NCBI GenBank assembly: GCA_910588875.1 | Contig: CAJURT010000061.1 | Coordinates: 1-17,085, forward strand | Length of the DNA: 17,085 nucleotides | Direction: 5' to 3' | From: an uncultured Lachnospiraceae bacterium | Lineage (GTDB): Bacteria > Bacillota > Clostridia > Lachnospirales > Lachnospiraceae | Shown: in pieces, positions 6,633 to 14,398 of the stretch | Position numbering within the stretch: the first letter of the stretch is position 1 | Layout: the number at the start of each line of letters is the position of its first letter | Program-made: the position numbers and the translations under genes | Notes under the pieces: generated by a model | The model's database searches: none | Seen by the model: only the letters and a program-made list of their open reading frames with translations | What the model was told of the DNA's origin: nothing

Positions 6633-7589
6633 ATGAAAAAGAAAATTTTAGCATTGGGAATTACAATGTGCATGGCAGCTTCCCTGGCGGCATGCGGCGG
6701 CTCATCTTCGGAGACGGCATCTGAGGCCGGCACTACAACGGCTGAGGCAAAGACCGAGGCGGCTTCCCAGAGTGAGGCAGAGGACAAAGGGGAGGAAGCA
6801 TCTGCCCCGGAGGAGACGGCAGCAGCAGAATTGCAGACTGTGGCAGCCGGCAAGCTGACTGTGGCTACCAGCCCGGATTTTGCCCCTTATGAATTCTATG
6901 CCATCGGTGAGGACGGCACCCCGGCCCTGGCTGGCTTTGATATGGCCCTGGCCCAGTACATAGCAGATGACCTTGGCCTGGAACTGGAAGTGGTTACCGT
7001 GGATTTTGACGGTGTGCTGAGCGAACTCCAGACCAAGTCCGTGGATCTTGGCATGGCAGGCCTTTCCCCGGATCCCAAGCGGGAGGGCATCATGGATTTC
7101 TCTGACCTCTATTATATCGGGGGGCAGTCCCTGGTTACGGTAAAGGCAAATGCAGATACTTATAATTCCTTTGAGTCGATCAATAAGCCGGAGGTGTCCG
7201 TGGGCGCGCAGATCGGATCGATCCAGATGGATTTGGCGACGGCTAACAGCCCGGATGCGGATATTGTGGCGCTGCCGAAGGTGACGGATATCATTGCAGA
7301 GTTGCTGGCCGGGAAGATGGATGCTGCATATATTGAGACGGATGTGGCCAAGAGTTACCAGAAGAACTATCCGGAACTGGAGATTATCATGGAGGTCCCC
7401 TATGACCAGGAAGGTTCCGCCATTGGTGTCTGCAAAGGCAACGAAGGGCTTCTGGCTGCCGTGAATGCATCCATTGCGAAAGCTATCGAGGACGGATCCA
7501 TGGAGAAGTTCATTGCAGAGGCGAATGAACTGGCATCTGGCGAGAAGTACGAGGGCCTGCTGGATGGGAACGGACAGGTACAGCAGTAA
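6633..7589 (+). CDS. Amino-acid ABC transporter substrate-binding lipoprotein
   Basis: A 318-residue extracellular receptor of the SBP_bac_3 (polar amino acid) family. The start MKKKILALGI is chosen because AGGAGG lies 6 bases upstream; the longer frame from 6573 has no ribosome site. The signal peptide ends in the lipobox LAAC with lipidated Cys21. Residues 22-70 are a Ser/Thr/Ala/Glu-rich tether. The ligand domain starts at KLTVATSPDFAPYEF (74-88) and carries the family patterns GFDMALA (101-107) and GLSPDPKREGIMDFSDLYY (143-161). The last holds the Arg usually contacting the ligand carboxylate. It is first in the importer cluster and is followed by a hairpin that should make it more abundant than the membrane parts. 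Ligand specificity is not readable; the amidohydrolase downstream hints at an amino acid released from, or present in, an N-acyl or aminobenzoyl conjugate. Confidence 0.93.
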   Translation: MKKKILALGITMCMAASLAACGGSSSETASEAGTTTAEAKTEAASQSEAEDKGEEASAPEETAAAELQTVAAGKLTVATSPDFAPYEFYAIGEDGTPALAGFDMALAQYIADDLGLELEVVTVDFDGVLSELQTKSVDLGMAGLSPDPKREGIMDFSDLYYIGGQSLVTVKANADTYNSFESINKPEVSVGAQIGSIQMDLATANSPDADIVALPKVTDIIAELLAGKMDAAYIETDVAKSYQKNYPELEIIMEVPYDQEGSAIGVCKGNEGLLAAVNASIAKAIEDGSMEKFIAEANELASGEKYEGLLDGNGQVQQ

Positions 7590-7607
7590 GTTCATCCATT
7601 GATATTG

Positions 7608-7649
7608 GGTTCCTCCCCGGCAGCCTGGGGAGGAACCTGTGTTTTTGGG
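7608..7649 (+). terminator. Attenuating hairpin between binding-protein and permease genes
   Basis: Perfect 11-bp arms 7608-7618 and 7627-7637 (GGTTCCTCCCC and its complement) enclose an 8-base loop and are followed by TGTGTTTTTGGG. It lies 18 bases after the lipoprotein stop. The form is that of an intrinsic terminator inside an apparent operon, probably leaky, giving excess binding protein over permease/ATPase. Confidence 0.8.
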
Positions 7650-7678
7650 AATTCAAATGATTATGGAGGGAGTGTTTT

Positions 7679-8464
7679 ATGGATCAGTTTATTCAGCTGG
7701 ATAATTTTTCCAAGATTGCGCCGTATGCCCAGCTGTTCCGGCAGGGGATGCTGGTGACGGTTCTGTTGTCTCTGTTCACGGTGGTGATCGGCTTCTGCAT
7801 TGCCTTAGTCCTTGCGCTGATGAGGATGTCCAATATCCGCCCTTTCCGCAGCCTGGGGCTGGATAGCAACGGGCATTTGCGGGAGGGCGGTTTTTTGACT
7901 CTGGTCAGCCAGTTTAACCCGCTGAGTTTTATCGCTACCGCATATGTGGAAATCTTACGTTCCACACCAGTGCTTGTTCAGATATTTATCATCTATTATG
8001 GGGTGTTCAGCCTGATTAAGCTTCCCTCCTTCCAGATGTTTGGGTTTATCAAATTTGACCGGTTTTTCCCTGGCGTGGTGGCTCTGGGCATGAATTCCGG
8101 TGCGTATCTGTGTGAGATTATCCGTGCGGGGATCCAGTCGATTGACGGGGGGCAGACGGAAGCTGCCCGCTCCCTGGGGCTGTCCCAGGCGCAGAACCTG
8201 CGCTACATCATCCTGCCCCAGGCATTGAAAAATATCCTGCCTGCTATTGCCAACGAGTTTGTGGTTATCATCAAGGAATCAGCGATCACCTATACCATCG
8301 GCGTGCAGGATATCATGTCGGCAGTCAATGCGGTCAAAGGCGCTACCTTTGTGATCGTGGAGCCTCTTTTAGTGGCCACGGCAGTGTATTTTTGCCTGTG
8401 TTTCCCCACCTCCAAGATCATTGCCTATTTTGAAAGGAGAATGAGCCATGGCGACAAGAGATAG
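7679..8464 (+). CDS. Amino-acid ABC transporter permease
   Basis: A 261-residue membrane subunit of the HisM/GlnP family. Likely membrane segments are at about 22-48, 84-112, 131-150, 186-205 and 225-245. The cytoplasmic EAA loop is clear: EAARSLGLSQ at 161-170 running to LPQALKNILP (179-188), which docks on the ATPase. The segment between the first two spans (about 52-83, GLDSNGHLREGG) is longer than in compact GlnP proteins. The start has GGAGGGAG upstream. The 3' end overlaps the ATPase gene by 17 bases, indicating translational coupling. It forms the channel for the solute delivered by the upstream lipoprotein; presumably two copies per transporter. Confidence 0.93.
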   Translation: MDQFIQLDNFSKIAPYAQLFRQGMLVTVLLSLFTVVIGFCIALVLALMRMSNIRPFRSLGLDSNGHLREGGFLTLVSQFNPLSFIATAYVEILRSTPVLVQIFIIYYGVFSLIKLPSFQMFGFIKFDRFFPGVVALGMNSGAYLCEIIRAGIQSIDGGQTEAARSLGLSQAQNLRYIILPQALKNILPAIANEFVVIIKESAITYTIGVQDIMSAVNAVKGATFVIVEPLLVATAVYFCLCFPTSKIIAYFERRMSHGDKR

Positions 8465-9224
8465 CCTGATCCAGGTGACGGATTTAAAAAAGCATTATCA
8501 TATGGGCGCCATCAAGGCGCTGGACGGGGTGACGGTTGACATCAACCGGGGTGACGTGATGGTGGTGATCGGGCCCTCTGGTTCCGGGAAATCCACATTC
8601 CTCAGAAGCCTGAACCTGCTGGAGGAGCCCACGGGAGGGGCGATTGTATTTGACGGCGTGGACATAACCAGGAAAAAATATAAAAATGAATCCGGGAAGA
8701 TGGTGAAGCTGGACATTGACGCGCTCCGCCAGAAGATGGGCATGGTATTCCAGCATTTTAACCTGTTTCCCCATAAAACGATTTTGGAAAATATGACCCT
8801 GGCGCCCATCAAGGTGAAAGGAATGGGGAGGGCGGAGGCAGAGGAGAAGGCTCTTTCGCTCCTTGACCGGGTCGGGCTGAGGGACCGTGCAGGGGCATAC
8901 CCGATCCAGCTTTCCGGCGGGCAGAAGCAGAGGGTGGCGATTGTGCGTGCCCTGGCCATGGAACCGGAGGTGATGCTGTTTGACGAGCCCACTTCAGCGC
9001 TGGATCCGGAGATGGTGGGCGAGGTATTGGATGTCATGAAGGAACTGGCCAGGGAAGGGATGACCATGGTGGTGGTGACCCACGAGATGGGGTTTGCCAG
9101 GGAAGTAGGGAACCGGGTGCTGTTCATGGCGGACGGGATGCTTCTGGAGCAGGGATCGCCGGAGGAGATATTCGGGCATCCCAAGAGCCCGCGGCTGCAG
9201 GATTTCCTGGCAAAGGTGCTATAA
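8448..9224 (+). CDS. Amino-acid ABC transporter ATP-binding protein (GlnQ-like)
   Basis: A 258-residue cytosolic ATPase that powers the importer. All nucleotide-binding motifs are intact: Walker A GPSGSGKST (42-50), Q-loop Gln102, signature LSGGQ (155-159), Walker B VMLFDE (175-180), D-loop SALD and switch His212 (VVTHE). Length and motif spacing are typical of the polar amino-acid uptake subfamily. Residues 76-92 (KYKNESGKMVKLDID) form a slightly longer insert before the Q-loop than in GlnQ of enteric bacteria. The start codon follows AGGAG inside the end of the permease gene. An amidohydrolase gene starts 27 bases downstream on the same strand, suggesting one transcript. Confidence 0.95.
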   Translation: MATRDSLIQVTDLKKHYHMGAIKALDGVTVDINRGDVMVVIGPSGSGKSTFLRSLNLLEEPTGGAIVFDGVDITRKKYKNESGKMVKLDIDALRQKMGMVFQHFNLFPHKTILENMTLAPIKVKGMGRAEAEEKALSLLDRVGLRDRAGAYPIQLSGGQKQRVAIVRALAMEPEVMLFDEPTSALDPEMVGEVLDVMKELAREGMTMVVVTHEMGFAREVGNRVLFMADGMLLEQGSPEEIFGHPKSPRLQDFLAKVL

Positions 9225-9251
9225 AGACAATCCGGATGTGGAGGGCAGGAC

Positions 9252-10694
9252 ATGTTAAGCAAAAAGCAGGCAGCCATTGCTGCCATCGAAGAAAAGAGGG
9301 AACTGATTGCGGATACGGCAGACCGTATATGGGAGTTTGCAGAACTGTCCCTGATGGAGAAGAGGTCGGCACGGTTTTACTGTGAACTGCTGGAAAAGGA
9401 AGGATTCCTGGTGGAAAAGGGAATTTGCGGCATTGACACCGCTTTTTCGGCAAGTTTCGGAAGCGGCAGGCCGGTGATCGGCCTGCTGGCGGAGTATGAT
9501 GCCCTGTCAGGGCTTTCCCAGAAGGCAGGAAGTCTGGTGCGGGAGGAACTCGTTGCCGGGGGGACCGGGCATGGCTGCGGGCATAACCTGCTGGGGGCAG
9601 GAGCATTGGCAGCGGCGCTTGGCGTGAAGGCGTATCTGGAAATAGCAGGCTGTGCGGGGACAGTGGTTCTGTATGGCTGCCCCGGCGAGGAGGGCGGGGC
9701 AGCGAAGGCGTTCATGGCCCGGGACGGGGTGTGGAAAGGGCTGGATGCAGCGCTGACCTGGCATCCGGAGGATGTGAACGAGGTGCGGACCGGCTCCTCC
9801 AATTCCTGCATCCAGGTACAGTATAAATTTACCGGGGTGGCTTCCCATGCGGCAGGGGCGCCGGAGCGAGGGCGCAGCGCCCTTGACGCGGTGGAACTGA
9901 TGAACATCGGCGTGCAGTTTTTGAGGGAGCATATGGGCGATAAGGCGCGGATCCATTATGCGATCACAGATGCAGGGGGCTGCAGCCCCAATGTAGTGCA
10001 GCCCCGGGCATCCGTGCTCTATATGGTGCGTTCCAACCATGTGGCGGAGGCGGTGGAACTGCAGGGGCGGGTAGACCGGATTGCCCAGGGTGCGGCGCTG
10101 ATGACGGATACCGCCTTTGAGCGCCGGTTTATCGACGGCCTGGCGGACACGGTAAGCAACCATGTGCTGGAGCAGGCGCTGTTTGATAATTATGAGGAAC
10201 TGGGAGTGCCGGGATACACCAGGGAGGAACATGCTTTTGCGGATGGGCTGGCGGCGACCTATCCGGGGAGCGATATCATTCCGGGAATTGCGGCGCGCTA
10301 TGAGGATGGAGCCAGAGAGCAGGTGGCAAGGATGCGGGCAGAGCACGGGCACGCCATGAATGATTTCCTCATACCTCTCTATAAAGGGGAGGCGTTCCAT
10401 CCGGGATCCACGGACGTGGGTGATGTGAGCTGGCTGACCCCCACCGCCCAGATCCATGTGGCGGCCTGGCCGAACGGCTGCCCGGGACACAGCTGGCAGA
10501 ATGTTTCCTGTGACCGCACGGAGATCGGGCATAAAGCGGCAGTCCATGCAGGCAAGGTGCTGGCAGCAACGGTGATTGACCTGTTCACTGACCCGGAACT
10601 TTTGAGGGCTGCCCGGGAGGAGTTTGAAAAACGCACTGCCAGGGGCTATGTCTGCCCGATTCCTGAGGATGCAGTGCCGGTGGTGCCGGATTGA
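9252..10694 (+). CDS. M20 family amidohydrolase, AbgB-like
   Basis: A 480-residue cytosolic metallo-amidohydrolase, close in length to E. coli AbgB (p-aminobenzoyl-glutamate hydrolase subunit B). Metal/catalytic motifs are complete: EYDAL (81-85), GHGCGHN (106-112), GEEGG (145-149) with the catalytic glutamates, WHPED (170-174), and the AbgB-type GSTDVGDVSW (385-394). A dimerisation (lid) domain fills about 186-300. The family cleaves amides between an acyl or aryl group and an amino acid. AbgB normally works with an AbgA partner, which is not in this window, so a single-subunit relative with another N-acyl amino acid substrate is equally possible. It has a GGAGG site and follows the ABC importer closely. 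The importer may bring in the conjugate or recover the freed amino acid (inference). A strong terminator lies 44 bases after its stop. Confidence 0.9.
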   Translation: MLSKKQAAIAAIEEKRELIADTADRIWEFAELSLMEKRSARFYCELLEKEGFLVEKGICGIDTAFSASFGSGRPVIGLLAEYDALSGLSQKAGSLVREELVAGGTGHGCGHNLLGAGALAAALGVKAYLEIAGCAGTVVLYGCPGEEGGAAKAFMARDGVWKGLDAALTWHPEDVNEVRTGSSNSCIQVQYKFTGVASHAAGAPERGRSALDAVELMNIGVQFLREHMGDKARIHYAITDAGGCSPNVVQPRASVLYMVRSNHVAEAVELQGRVDRIAQGAALMTDTAFERRFIDGLADTVSNHVLEQALFDNYEELGVPGYTREEHAFADGLAATYPGSDIIPGIAARYEDGAREQVARMRAEHGHAMNDFLIPLYKGEAFHPGSTDVGDVSWLTPTAQIHVAAWPNGCPGHSWQNVSCDRTEIGHKAAVHAGKVLAATVIDLFTDPELLRAAREEFEKRTARGYVCPIPEDAVPVVPD

Positions 10695-10719
10695 CGGCGT
10701 CAAAACTTTTAGAGATAAT
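10691..10719 (+). promoter_or_regulatory. Candidate promoter overlapping the amidohydrolase stop codon
   Basis: TTGACG (10691-10696), a 17-base spacer and GATAAT (10714-10719) are present; TATAAT at 10721-10726 is an alternative -10 with poorer spacing. Any transcript would meet the terminator at 10739-10763 within about 35 bases. It is either a decoy, or makes a short leader that attenuates ftsH. Confidence 0.35.
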
Positions 10720-10738
10720 TTATAATCTTTTTAGACAG

Positions 10739-10763
10739 GCGAGGTTTCAAAAACCTCGCTTTT
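10739..10763 (+). terminator. Intrinsic terminator after the amidohydrolase gene
   Basis: Perfect 9-bp arms 10739-10747 and 10751-10759 (GCGAGGTTT/AAACCTCGC), a 3-base loop, then TTTTGTTG. This is a canonical form closing the importer-amidohydrolase unit. Confidence 0.92.
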
Positions 10764-10828
10764 GTTGTATACTGATAGGCAACTGTCTGTGAGAAGGCAT
10801 GTAATGAGTGGATTAAGGAGAGAATGGA

Positions 10829-12670
10829 ATGGGAGTAAAGAACGAAGATCCGAAGAAGCCGTCAAGGAAGAGCTGGCTTTACTATTATTTTGTGGTTCTG
10901 GTGATTACCATGCTTTTGAATGCGCTGGTATTCCCGTCTTTTATGGCAAGGCAGGTCCATGAGGTTACCTATGACCAGTTTTTGGACATGATTGACCAGG
11001 GGCGGGTGGAAGAGGTGGCCATGCAGGACACACAGATCACCTTTCGGGGAAAGGATGAGAAGGGGGGGACAGGAATCTATAAGACCGGCCTGTGGCCGGA
11101 TGAAGGATTGATGGAACGCCTGCACCAGGCAGGGGTGGCATTTGCCAAGGAGATCCCAACACAGGCATCGCCTCTGCTGACGATATTCATGAGTTGGATC
11201 ATGCCGATCCTGATGTTTGTGGTGATCGGTCAGCTGCTGAGCAGGATGCTTATGAAGCGGATGGGCGGCATGGGCAATGCGATGACCTTTGGCAAATCCA
11301 ATGCCAAGATCTATGCGGAGACCGAGACCGGCAAGACCTTCGCGGATGTGGCCGGCCAGGAGGAGGCAAAGGAGGCCCTCCGGGAGATTGTGGATTTCCT
11401 GCACAATCCCCAGAAGTATGCAGATATCGGGGCGATCCTGCCCAAAGGGGCGCTTCTGGTAGGGCCTCCCGGAACCGGCAAGACCTTGCTGGCCAAGGCG
11501 GTGGCAGGGGAAGCCCATGTGCCGTTTTTTTCCATCTCCGGTTCGGAGTTTGTGGAGATGTTTGTGGGAATGGGGGCCGCCAAGGTGCGGGATCTGTTTA
11601 AACAGGCCAACGAAAAGGCTCCCTGTATTGTTTTTATCGATGAGATTGACACGATTGGCAAGAAGCGTGACGGAGGGGGCTTAGGAGGCAATGATGAACG
11701 TGAACAGACGCTGAACCAGCTTCTGACAGAGATGGATGGCTTTGACGGAAAGAAGGGCGTGGTGATCCTGGCGGCCACCAACCGGCCGGAGTCGCTGGAC
11801 AAGGCTTTGCTGCGCCCGGGGCGGTTTGACCGCCGGGTACCGGTGGAACTGCCTGATTTAAAGGGCCGGGTGGCGATCCTGAAAGTACACGGGAAGAATG
11901 TGAAGCTGGAGAGCAGCGTGGATTTTGAGGCTATCGGGCGGGCTGCCTCCGGGGCCAGCGGGGCGGAACTTGCCAATATTGTGAACGAAGCGGCGCTGCG
12001 GGCAGTGCGCCAGGGCCGCAGTGTGGTTACCCAGGCGGATCTGGAAGAGAGCGTGGAGGTGGTAATCGCCGGGTACCAGCGCAAGGATGCCGCAGTATCC
12101 GAGAAGGAGAAGAGGATAGTGGCCTACCATGAGGTGGGGCATGCATTGGTGGCGGCATGCCAGAGCAACAGCGCGCCTGTCCATAAGATCACCATCATTC
12201 CCCGTACCTCCGGCGCCTTGGGCTATACCATGCAGGTAGAGGAGGGGGAGCGTTTCCTCATGAGCAAGGAGGAGGCCCTGAATAAGATTGCCACCTTTAC
12301 CGGAGGACGGGCGGCAGAGGAGTTTATGTTCGGGTCGATTACCACGGGGGCGGCCAATGATATAGAACAGGCCACGAAGCTGGCGAGGGCCATGGTGACC
12401 CGCTATGGGATGAGCGGGCAGTTTGGCATGGTTGCCCTGGAGACGGTGAACAACCAGTACCTGGGAGGCGACACCTCCATGGTCTGCTCCCCGGAGACGG
12501 CCAGGATGGTGGATGAAGAGGTGATCCGTATTGTGAAGGAACAGTACGGGAAGGCCATGGGGATCCTTAAGGACAATGCCGGGAAACTGAATGAGATATC
12601 CATGTATCTGCTGGAGAGGGAGACGATCAGCGGGGAGGAATTTATGGAAATCCTGGGCAGAAAGGGTTGA
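10829..12670 (+). CDS. ftsH: ATP-dependent zinc metalloprotease FtsH
   Basis: A 613-residue membrane-anchored AAA+ protease that extracts and degrades membrane and short-lived cytosolic proteins as a hexamer. Order: cytosolic N-terminus, membrane span 16-36, extracytoplasmic domain about 41-112, second span 114-137, AAA module with Walker A GPPGTGKT (212-219), Walker B IVFIDE (267-272) and second region of homology around RPGRFDRR (329-336). The peptidase zinc site is HEVGH (434-438), with Asp511 (AANDIEQ) as probable third ligand. The conserved pore motif FVG is at 245-247. The C-terminus is shorter than in E. coli FtsH (644). AAGGAG lies about 8 bases before the chosen ATG. TATACT at 10768-10773 is a possible -10 just after the upstream terminator. 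No hpt/tilS partner, common beside ftsH in Firmicutes, is in the window. Confidence 0.97.
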   Translation: MGVKNEDPKKPSRKSWLYYYFVVLVITMLLNALVFPSFMARQVHEVTYDQFLDMIDQGRVEEVAMQDTQITFRGKDEKGGTGIYKTGLWPDEGLMERLHQAGVAFAKEIPTQASPLLTIFMSWIMPILMFVVIGQLLSRMLMKRMGGMGNAMTFGKSNAKIYAETETGKTFADVAGQEEAKEALREIVDFLHNPQKYADIGAILPKGALLVGPPGTGKTLLAKAVAGEAHVPFFSISGSEFVEMFVGMGAAKVRDLFKQANEKAPCIVFIDEIDTIGKKRDGGGLGGNDEREQTLNQLLTEMDGFDGKKGVVILAATNRPESLDKALLRPGRFDRRVPVELPDLKGRVAILKVHGKNVKLESSVDFEAIGRAASGASGAELANIVNEAALRAVRQGRSVVTQADLEESVEVVIAGYQRKDAAVSEKEKRIVAYHEVGHALVAACQSNSAPVHKITIIPRTSGALGYTMQVEEGERFLMSKEEALNKIATFTGGRAAEEFMFGSITTGAANDIEQATKLARAMVTRYGMSGQFGMVALETVNNQYLGGDTSMVCSPETARMVDEEVIRIVKEQYGKAMGILKDNAGKLNEISMYLLERETISGEEFMEILGRKG

Positions 12671-12695
12671 CAAACAGGCAGGGCAGATATATAAT
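12667..12695 (+). promoter_or_regulatory. Consensus sigma-A promoter of pyrG-purF
   Basis: Exact TTGACA (12667-12672), a 17-base spacer and exact TATAAT (12690-12695). The -35 overlaps the ftsH stop codon. Transcription should begin near 12701-12703; a GGGC start at 12707, as in B. subtilis pyrG, would need an unusually long discriminator. The leader of about 75 bases contains a terminator. Confidence 0.85.
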
Positions 12696-12714
12696 TCGCT
12701 ACGAAAGGGCAAGG

Positions 12715-12760
12715 GCGTCTTTGGGTCATGGACTCAGAGACGCTTCTTTTTGTTATTTTT
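12715..12760 (+). terminator. Terminator/attenuator in the pyrG leader
   Basis: Arms 12715-12726 and 12732-12743 pair over 12 positions (two G-U wobbles) around loop CATGG. TTCTTTTTGTTATTTTT follows. It ends ftsH readthrough and also lies between the pyrG promoter and start codon. This is the arrangement of the CTP-sensing pyrG attenuator of Gram-positive bacteria. The pyrimidine-rich UCUUU in the 5' arm could pair with slippage-added G residues (inference). Confidence 0.85.
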
Positions 12761-12775
12761 GGAAAGGGGCTTTGT

Positions 12776-14398
12776 ATGGCGAAGTATATATTTGTGACAG
12801 GCGGCGTGGTTTCGGGGCTGGGCAAGGGGATCACGGCTGCTTCCCTGGGCAGGCTTCTGAAGGCCAGGGGGCTGAAGGTGGCGGCACAGAAGCTGGATCC
12901 CTATATCAATGTGGATCCCGGGACGATGAGCCCGTACCAGCATGGTGAGGTATATGTGACGGAGGACGGCACAGAAACGGACCTGGATCTGGGCCATTAT
13001 GAACGTTTTATCGATGAGGATCTGAACCGGTATTCAAATCTGACAACAGGGAAGGTATACTGGAATGTGCTGAATAAGGAACGGCGGGGGGAGTATCTGG
13101 GGTCTACCGTCCAGGTCATCCCCCATATCACCAATGAGATCAAGGAATTCGTGTACCATGTGGCCAGGCAAACCGATGCGGATGTGGTGATTACGGAGAT
13201 CGGGGGCACAATCGGTGATATTGAGTCCCAGCCGTTTTTGGAGGCAGTGCGCCAGATTTCCCTGGAGGTGGGGCGGAGGAACAGCCTGTTCATCCATGTG
13301 ACGCTGGTGCCGTTTTTGCGGGGGTCCGATGAGCACAAATCAAAGCCGACCCAGCATTCCGTGAAGGAACTCCAGGGGATGGGGATTAATCCGGATATTA
13401 TTATATTGCGCAGTGACGAACCCCTGGAGGAAGAGATATTTAAAAAGATTTCTTTGTTTTGCAACGTGAAAAAGGACTGCGTTATCGAAAACATTACGCT
13501 TCCCAACCTTTATGAGGCGCCGTTGATGCTGGAAAAATCGGATTTTTCCTCCGTTGTCTGCCGGGAACTGGGGATTGATGCGCCAAAGCCTGACCTGGGG
13601 GAGTGGACACGGATGGTGGAGCGCAGCAAGGCCAGCTATGGGACAGTCCATATCGGCCTGGTGGGTAAATATGTGGGGCTCCATGATGCTTATCTTTCGG
13701 TGGCGGAGGCGCTGCGCCATGCCGGGATTTACCATCAGGTGAAGGTTGAGATCCACTGGATTGATGCAGAGGAGATCAATGGGCAAAACAAGGAGGAGAA
13801 GCTTTCCGGGCTTGACGGCATCCTGGTGCCGGGAGGGTTTGGGAGCCGTGGGATAGAGGGGATGGTCTGTGCGGTCCGCTATGCCAGGGAAAAGGGGCTG
13901 CCATTTCTGGGGATCTGCCTTGGCATGCAGGTGGCGGTCATGGAATACGCCAGGAATGTGGCCGGCATAGCAGAGGCAAATTCTGGGGAGTTTGATGAGC
14001 AATGCAGGGATAAGGTCATCGATTTTATGCCTGGCCAGAGTGATGAGATCGACAAAGGGGGGACGCTGCGGCTGGGAGCCTGCGCCTGTGTGATTAAGGC
14101 AGGCACTACCATGGAGCGGTGTTATGGGAAACGCTCCATCAGTGAACGGCACCGGCATCGTTATGAATTTAACAATAATTACCGGGGGATCCTGGAGGAG
14201 AAGGGACTGGTATTAAGCGGGATGTCGCCGGACGGAAGGCTGGTGGAAACCGTGGAACTGACAGAACGGCCATTTTATGTAGGCGTGCAGTACCATCCGG
14301 AATTCAAAAGCCGACCCAACCATCCCCATCCTCTTTTCCAGGGATTTGTGGGGGCGGCAAAGGAGCAGTCCAAGGAGGGGAACTATGAGTTTGCATGA
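12776..14398 (+). CDS. pyrG: CTP synthase
   Basis: A 540-residue enzyme converting UTP to CTP with ATP and glutamine, the last step of de novo pyrimidine nucleotide synthesis. The start MAKYIFVTGG is the family N-terminus; the longer frame from 12728 begins inside the terminator hairpin and is rejected. The synthase domain (1-270) has the P-loop region GGVVSGLGKGITAAS (9-23) and DPGTMSPYQHGEVYVTEDG (47-65). The glutamine amidotransferase domain (about 290-530) has the oxyanion segment GGFGSRG (353-359), nucleophile Cys381 in GICLGMQ, and His507/Glu509 in YHPEF. The ribosome site GGAAAGGGG is modest. It overlaps purF by 14 bases. Regulation is likely by leader attenuation (12715-12760). No active-site residue is missing. 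Confidence 0.97.
   Translation: MAKYIFVTGGVVSGLGKGITAASLGRLLKARGLKVAAQKLDPYINVDPGTMSPYQHGEVYVTEDGTETDLDLGHYERFIDEDLNRYSNLTTGKVYWNVLNKERRGEYLGSTVQVIPHITNEIKEFVYHVARQTDADVVITEIGGTIGDIESQPFLEAVRQISLEVGRRNSLFIHVTLVPFLRGSDEHKSKPTQHSVKELQGMGINPDIIILRSDEPLEEEIFKKISLFCNVKKDCVIENITLPNLYEAPLMLEKSDFSSVVCRELGIDAPKPDLGEWTRMVERSKASYGTVHIGLVGKYVGLHDAYLSVAEALRHAGIYHQVKVEIHWIDAEEINGQNKEEKLSGLDGILVPGGFGSRGIEGMVCAVRYAREKGLPFLGICLGMQVAVMEYARNVAGIAEANSGEFDEQCRDKVIDFMPGQSDEIDKGGTLRLGACACVIKAGTTMERCYGKRSISERHRHRYEFNNNYRGILEEKGLVLSGMSPDGRLVETVELTERPFYVGVQYHPEFKSRPNHPHPLFQGFVGAAKEQSKEGNYEFA

Noticed and set aside
6702..7595. Minus-strand frame of 297 codons opposite the binding-protein gene
   Set aside because: Shadow of the lipoprotein gene; no recognisable domain and no start signal.
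9507..10703. Long minus-strand open frame (398 codons) opposite the amidohydrolase gene
   Set aside because: It is the complement of a well-supported M20 gene with all metal motifs. The translation is low-information (His/Arg/Pro-rich) and it has no ribosome site; it reflects GC-rich codon bias.
12728..12775. Longer N-terminus for CTP synthase
   Set aside because: Its ATG lies in the loop of the terminator hairpin and the T-run would be coding; MAKYIFVTGG is the family start.
13340..14158. Minus-strand frame of 272 codons opposite pyrG
   Set aside because: Shadow of CTP synthase; no family features.
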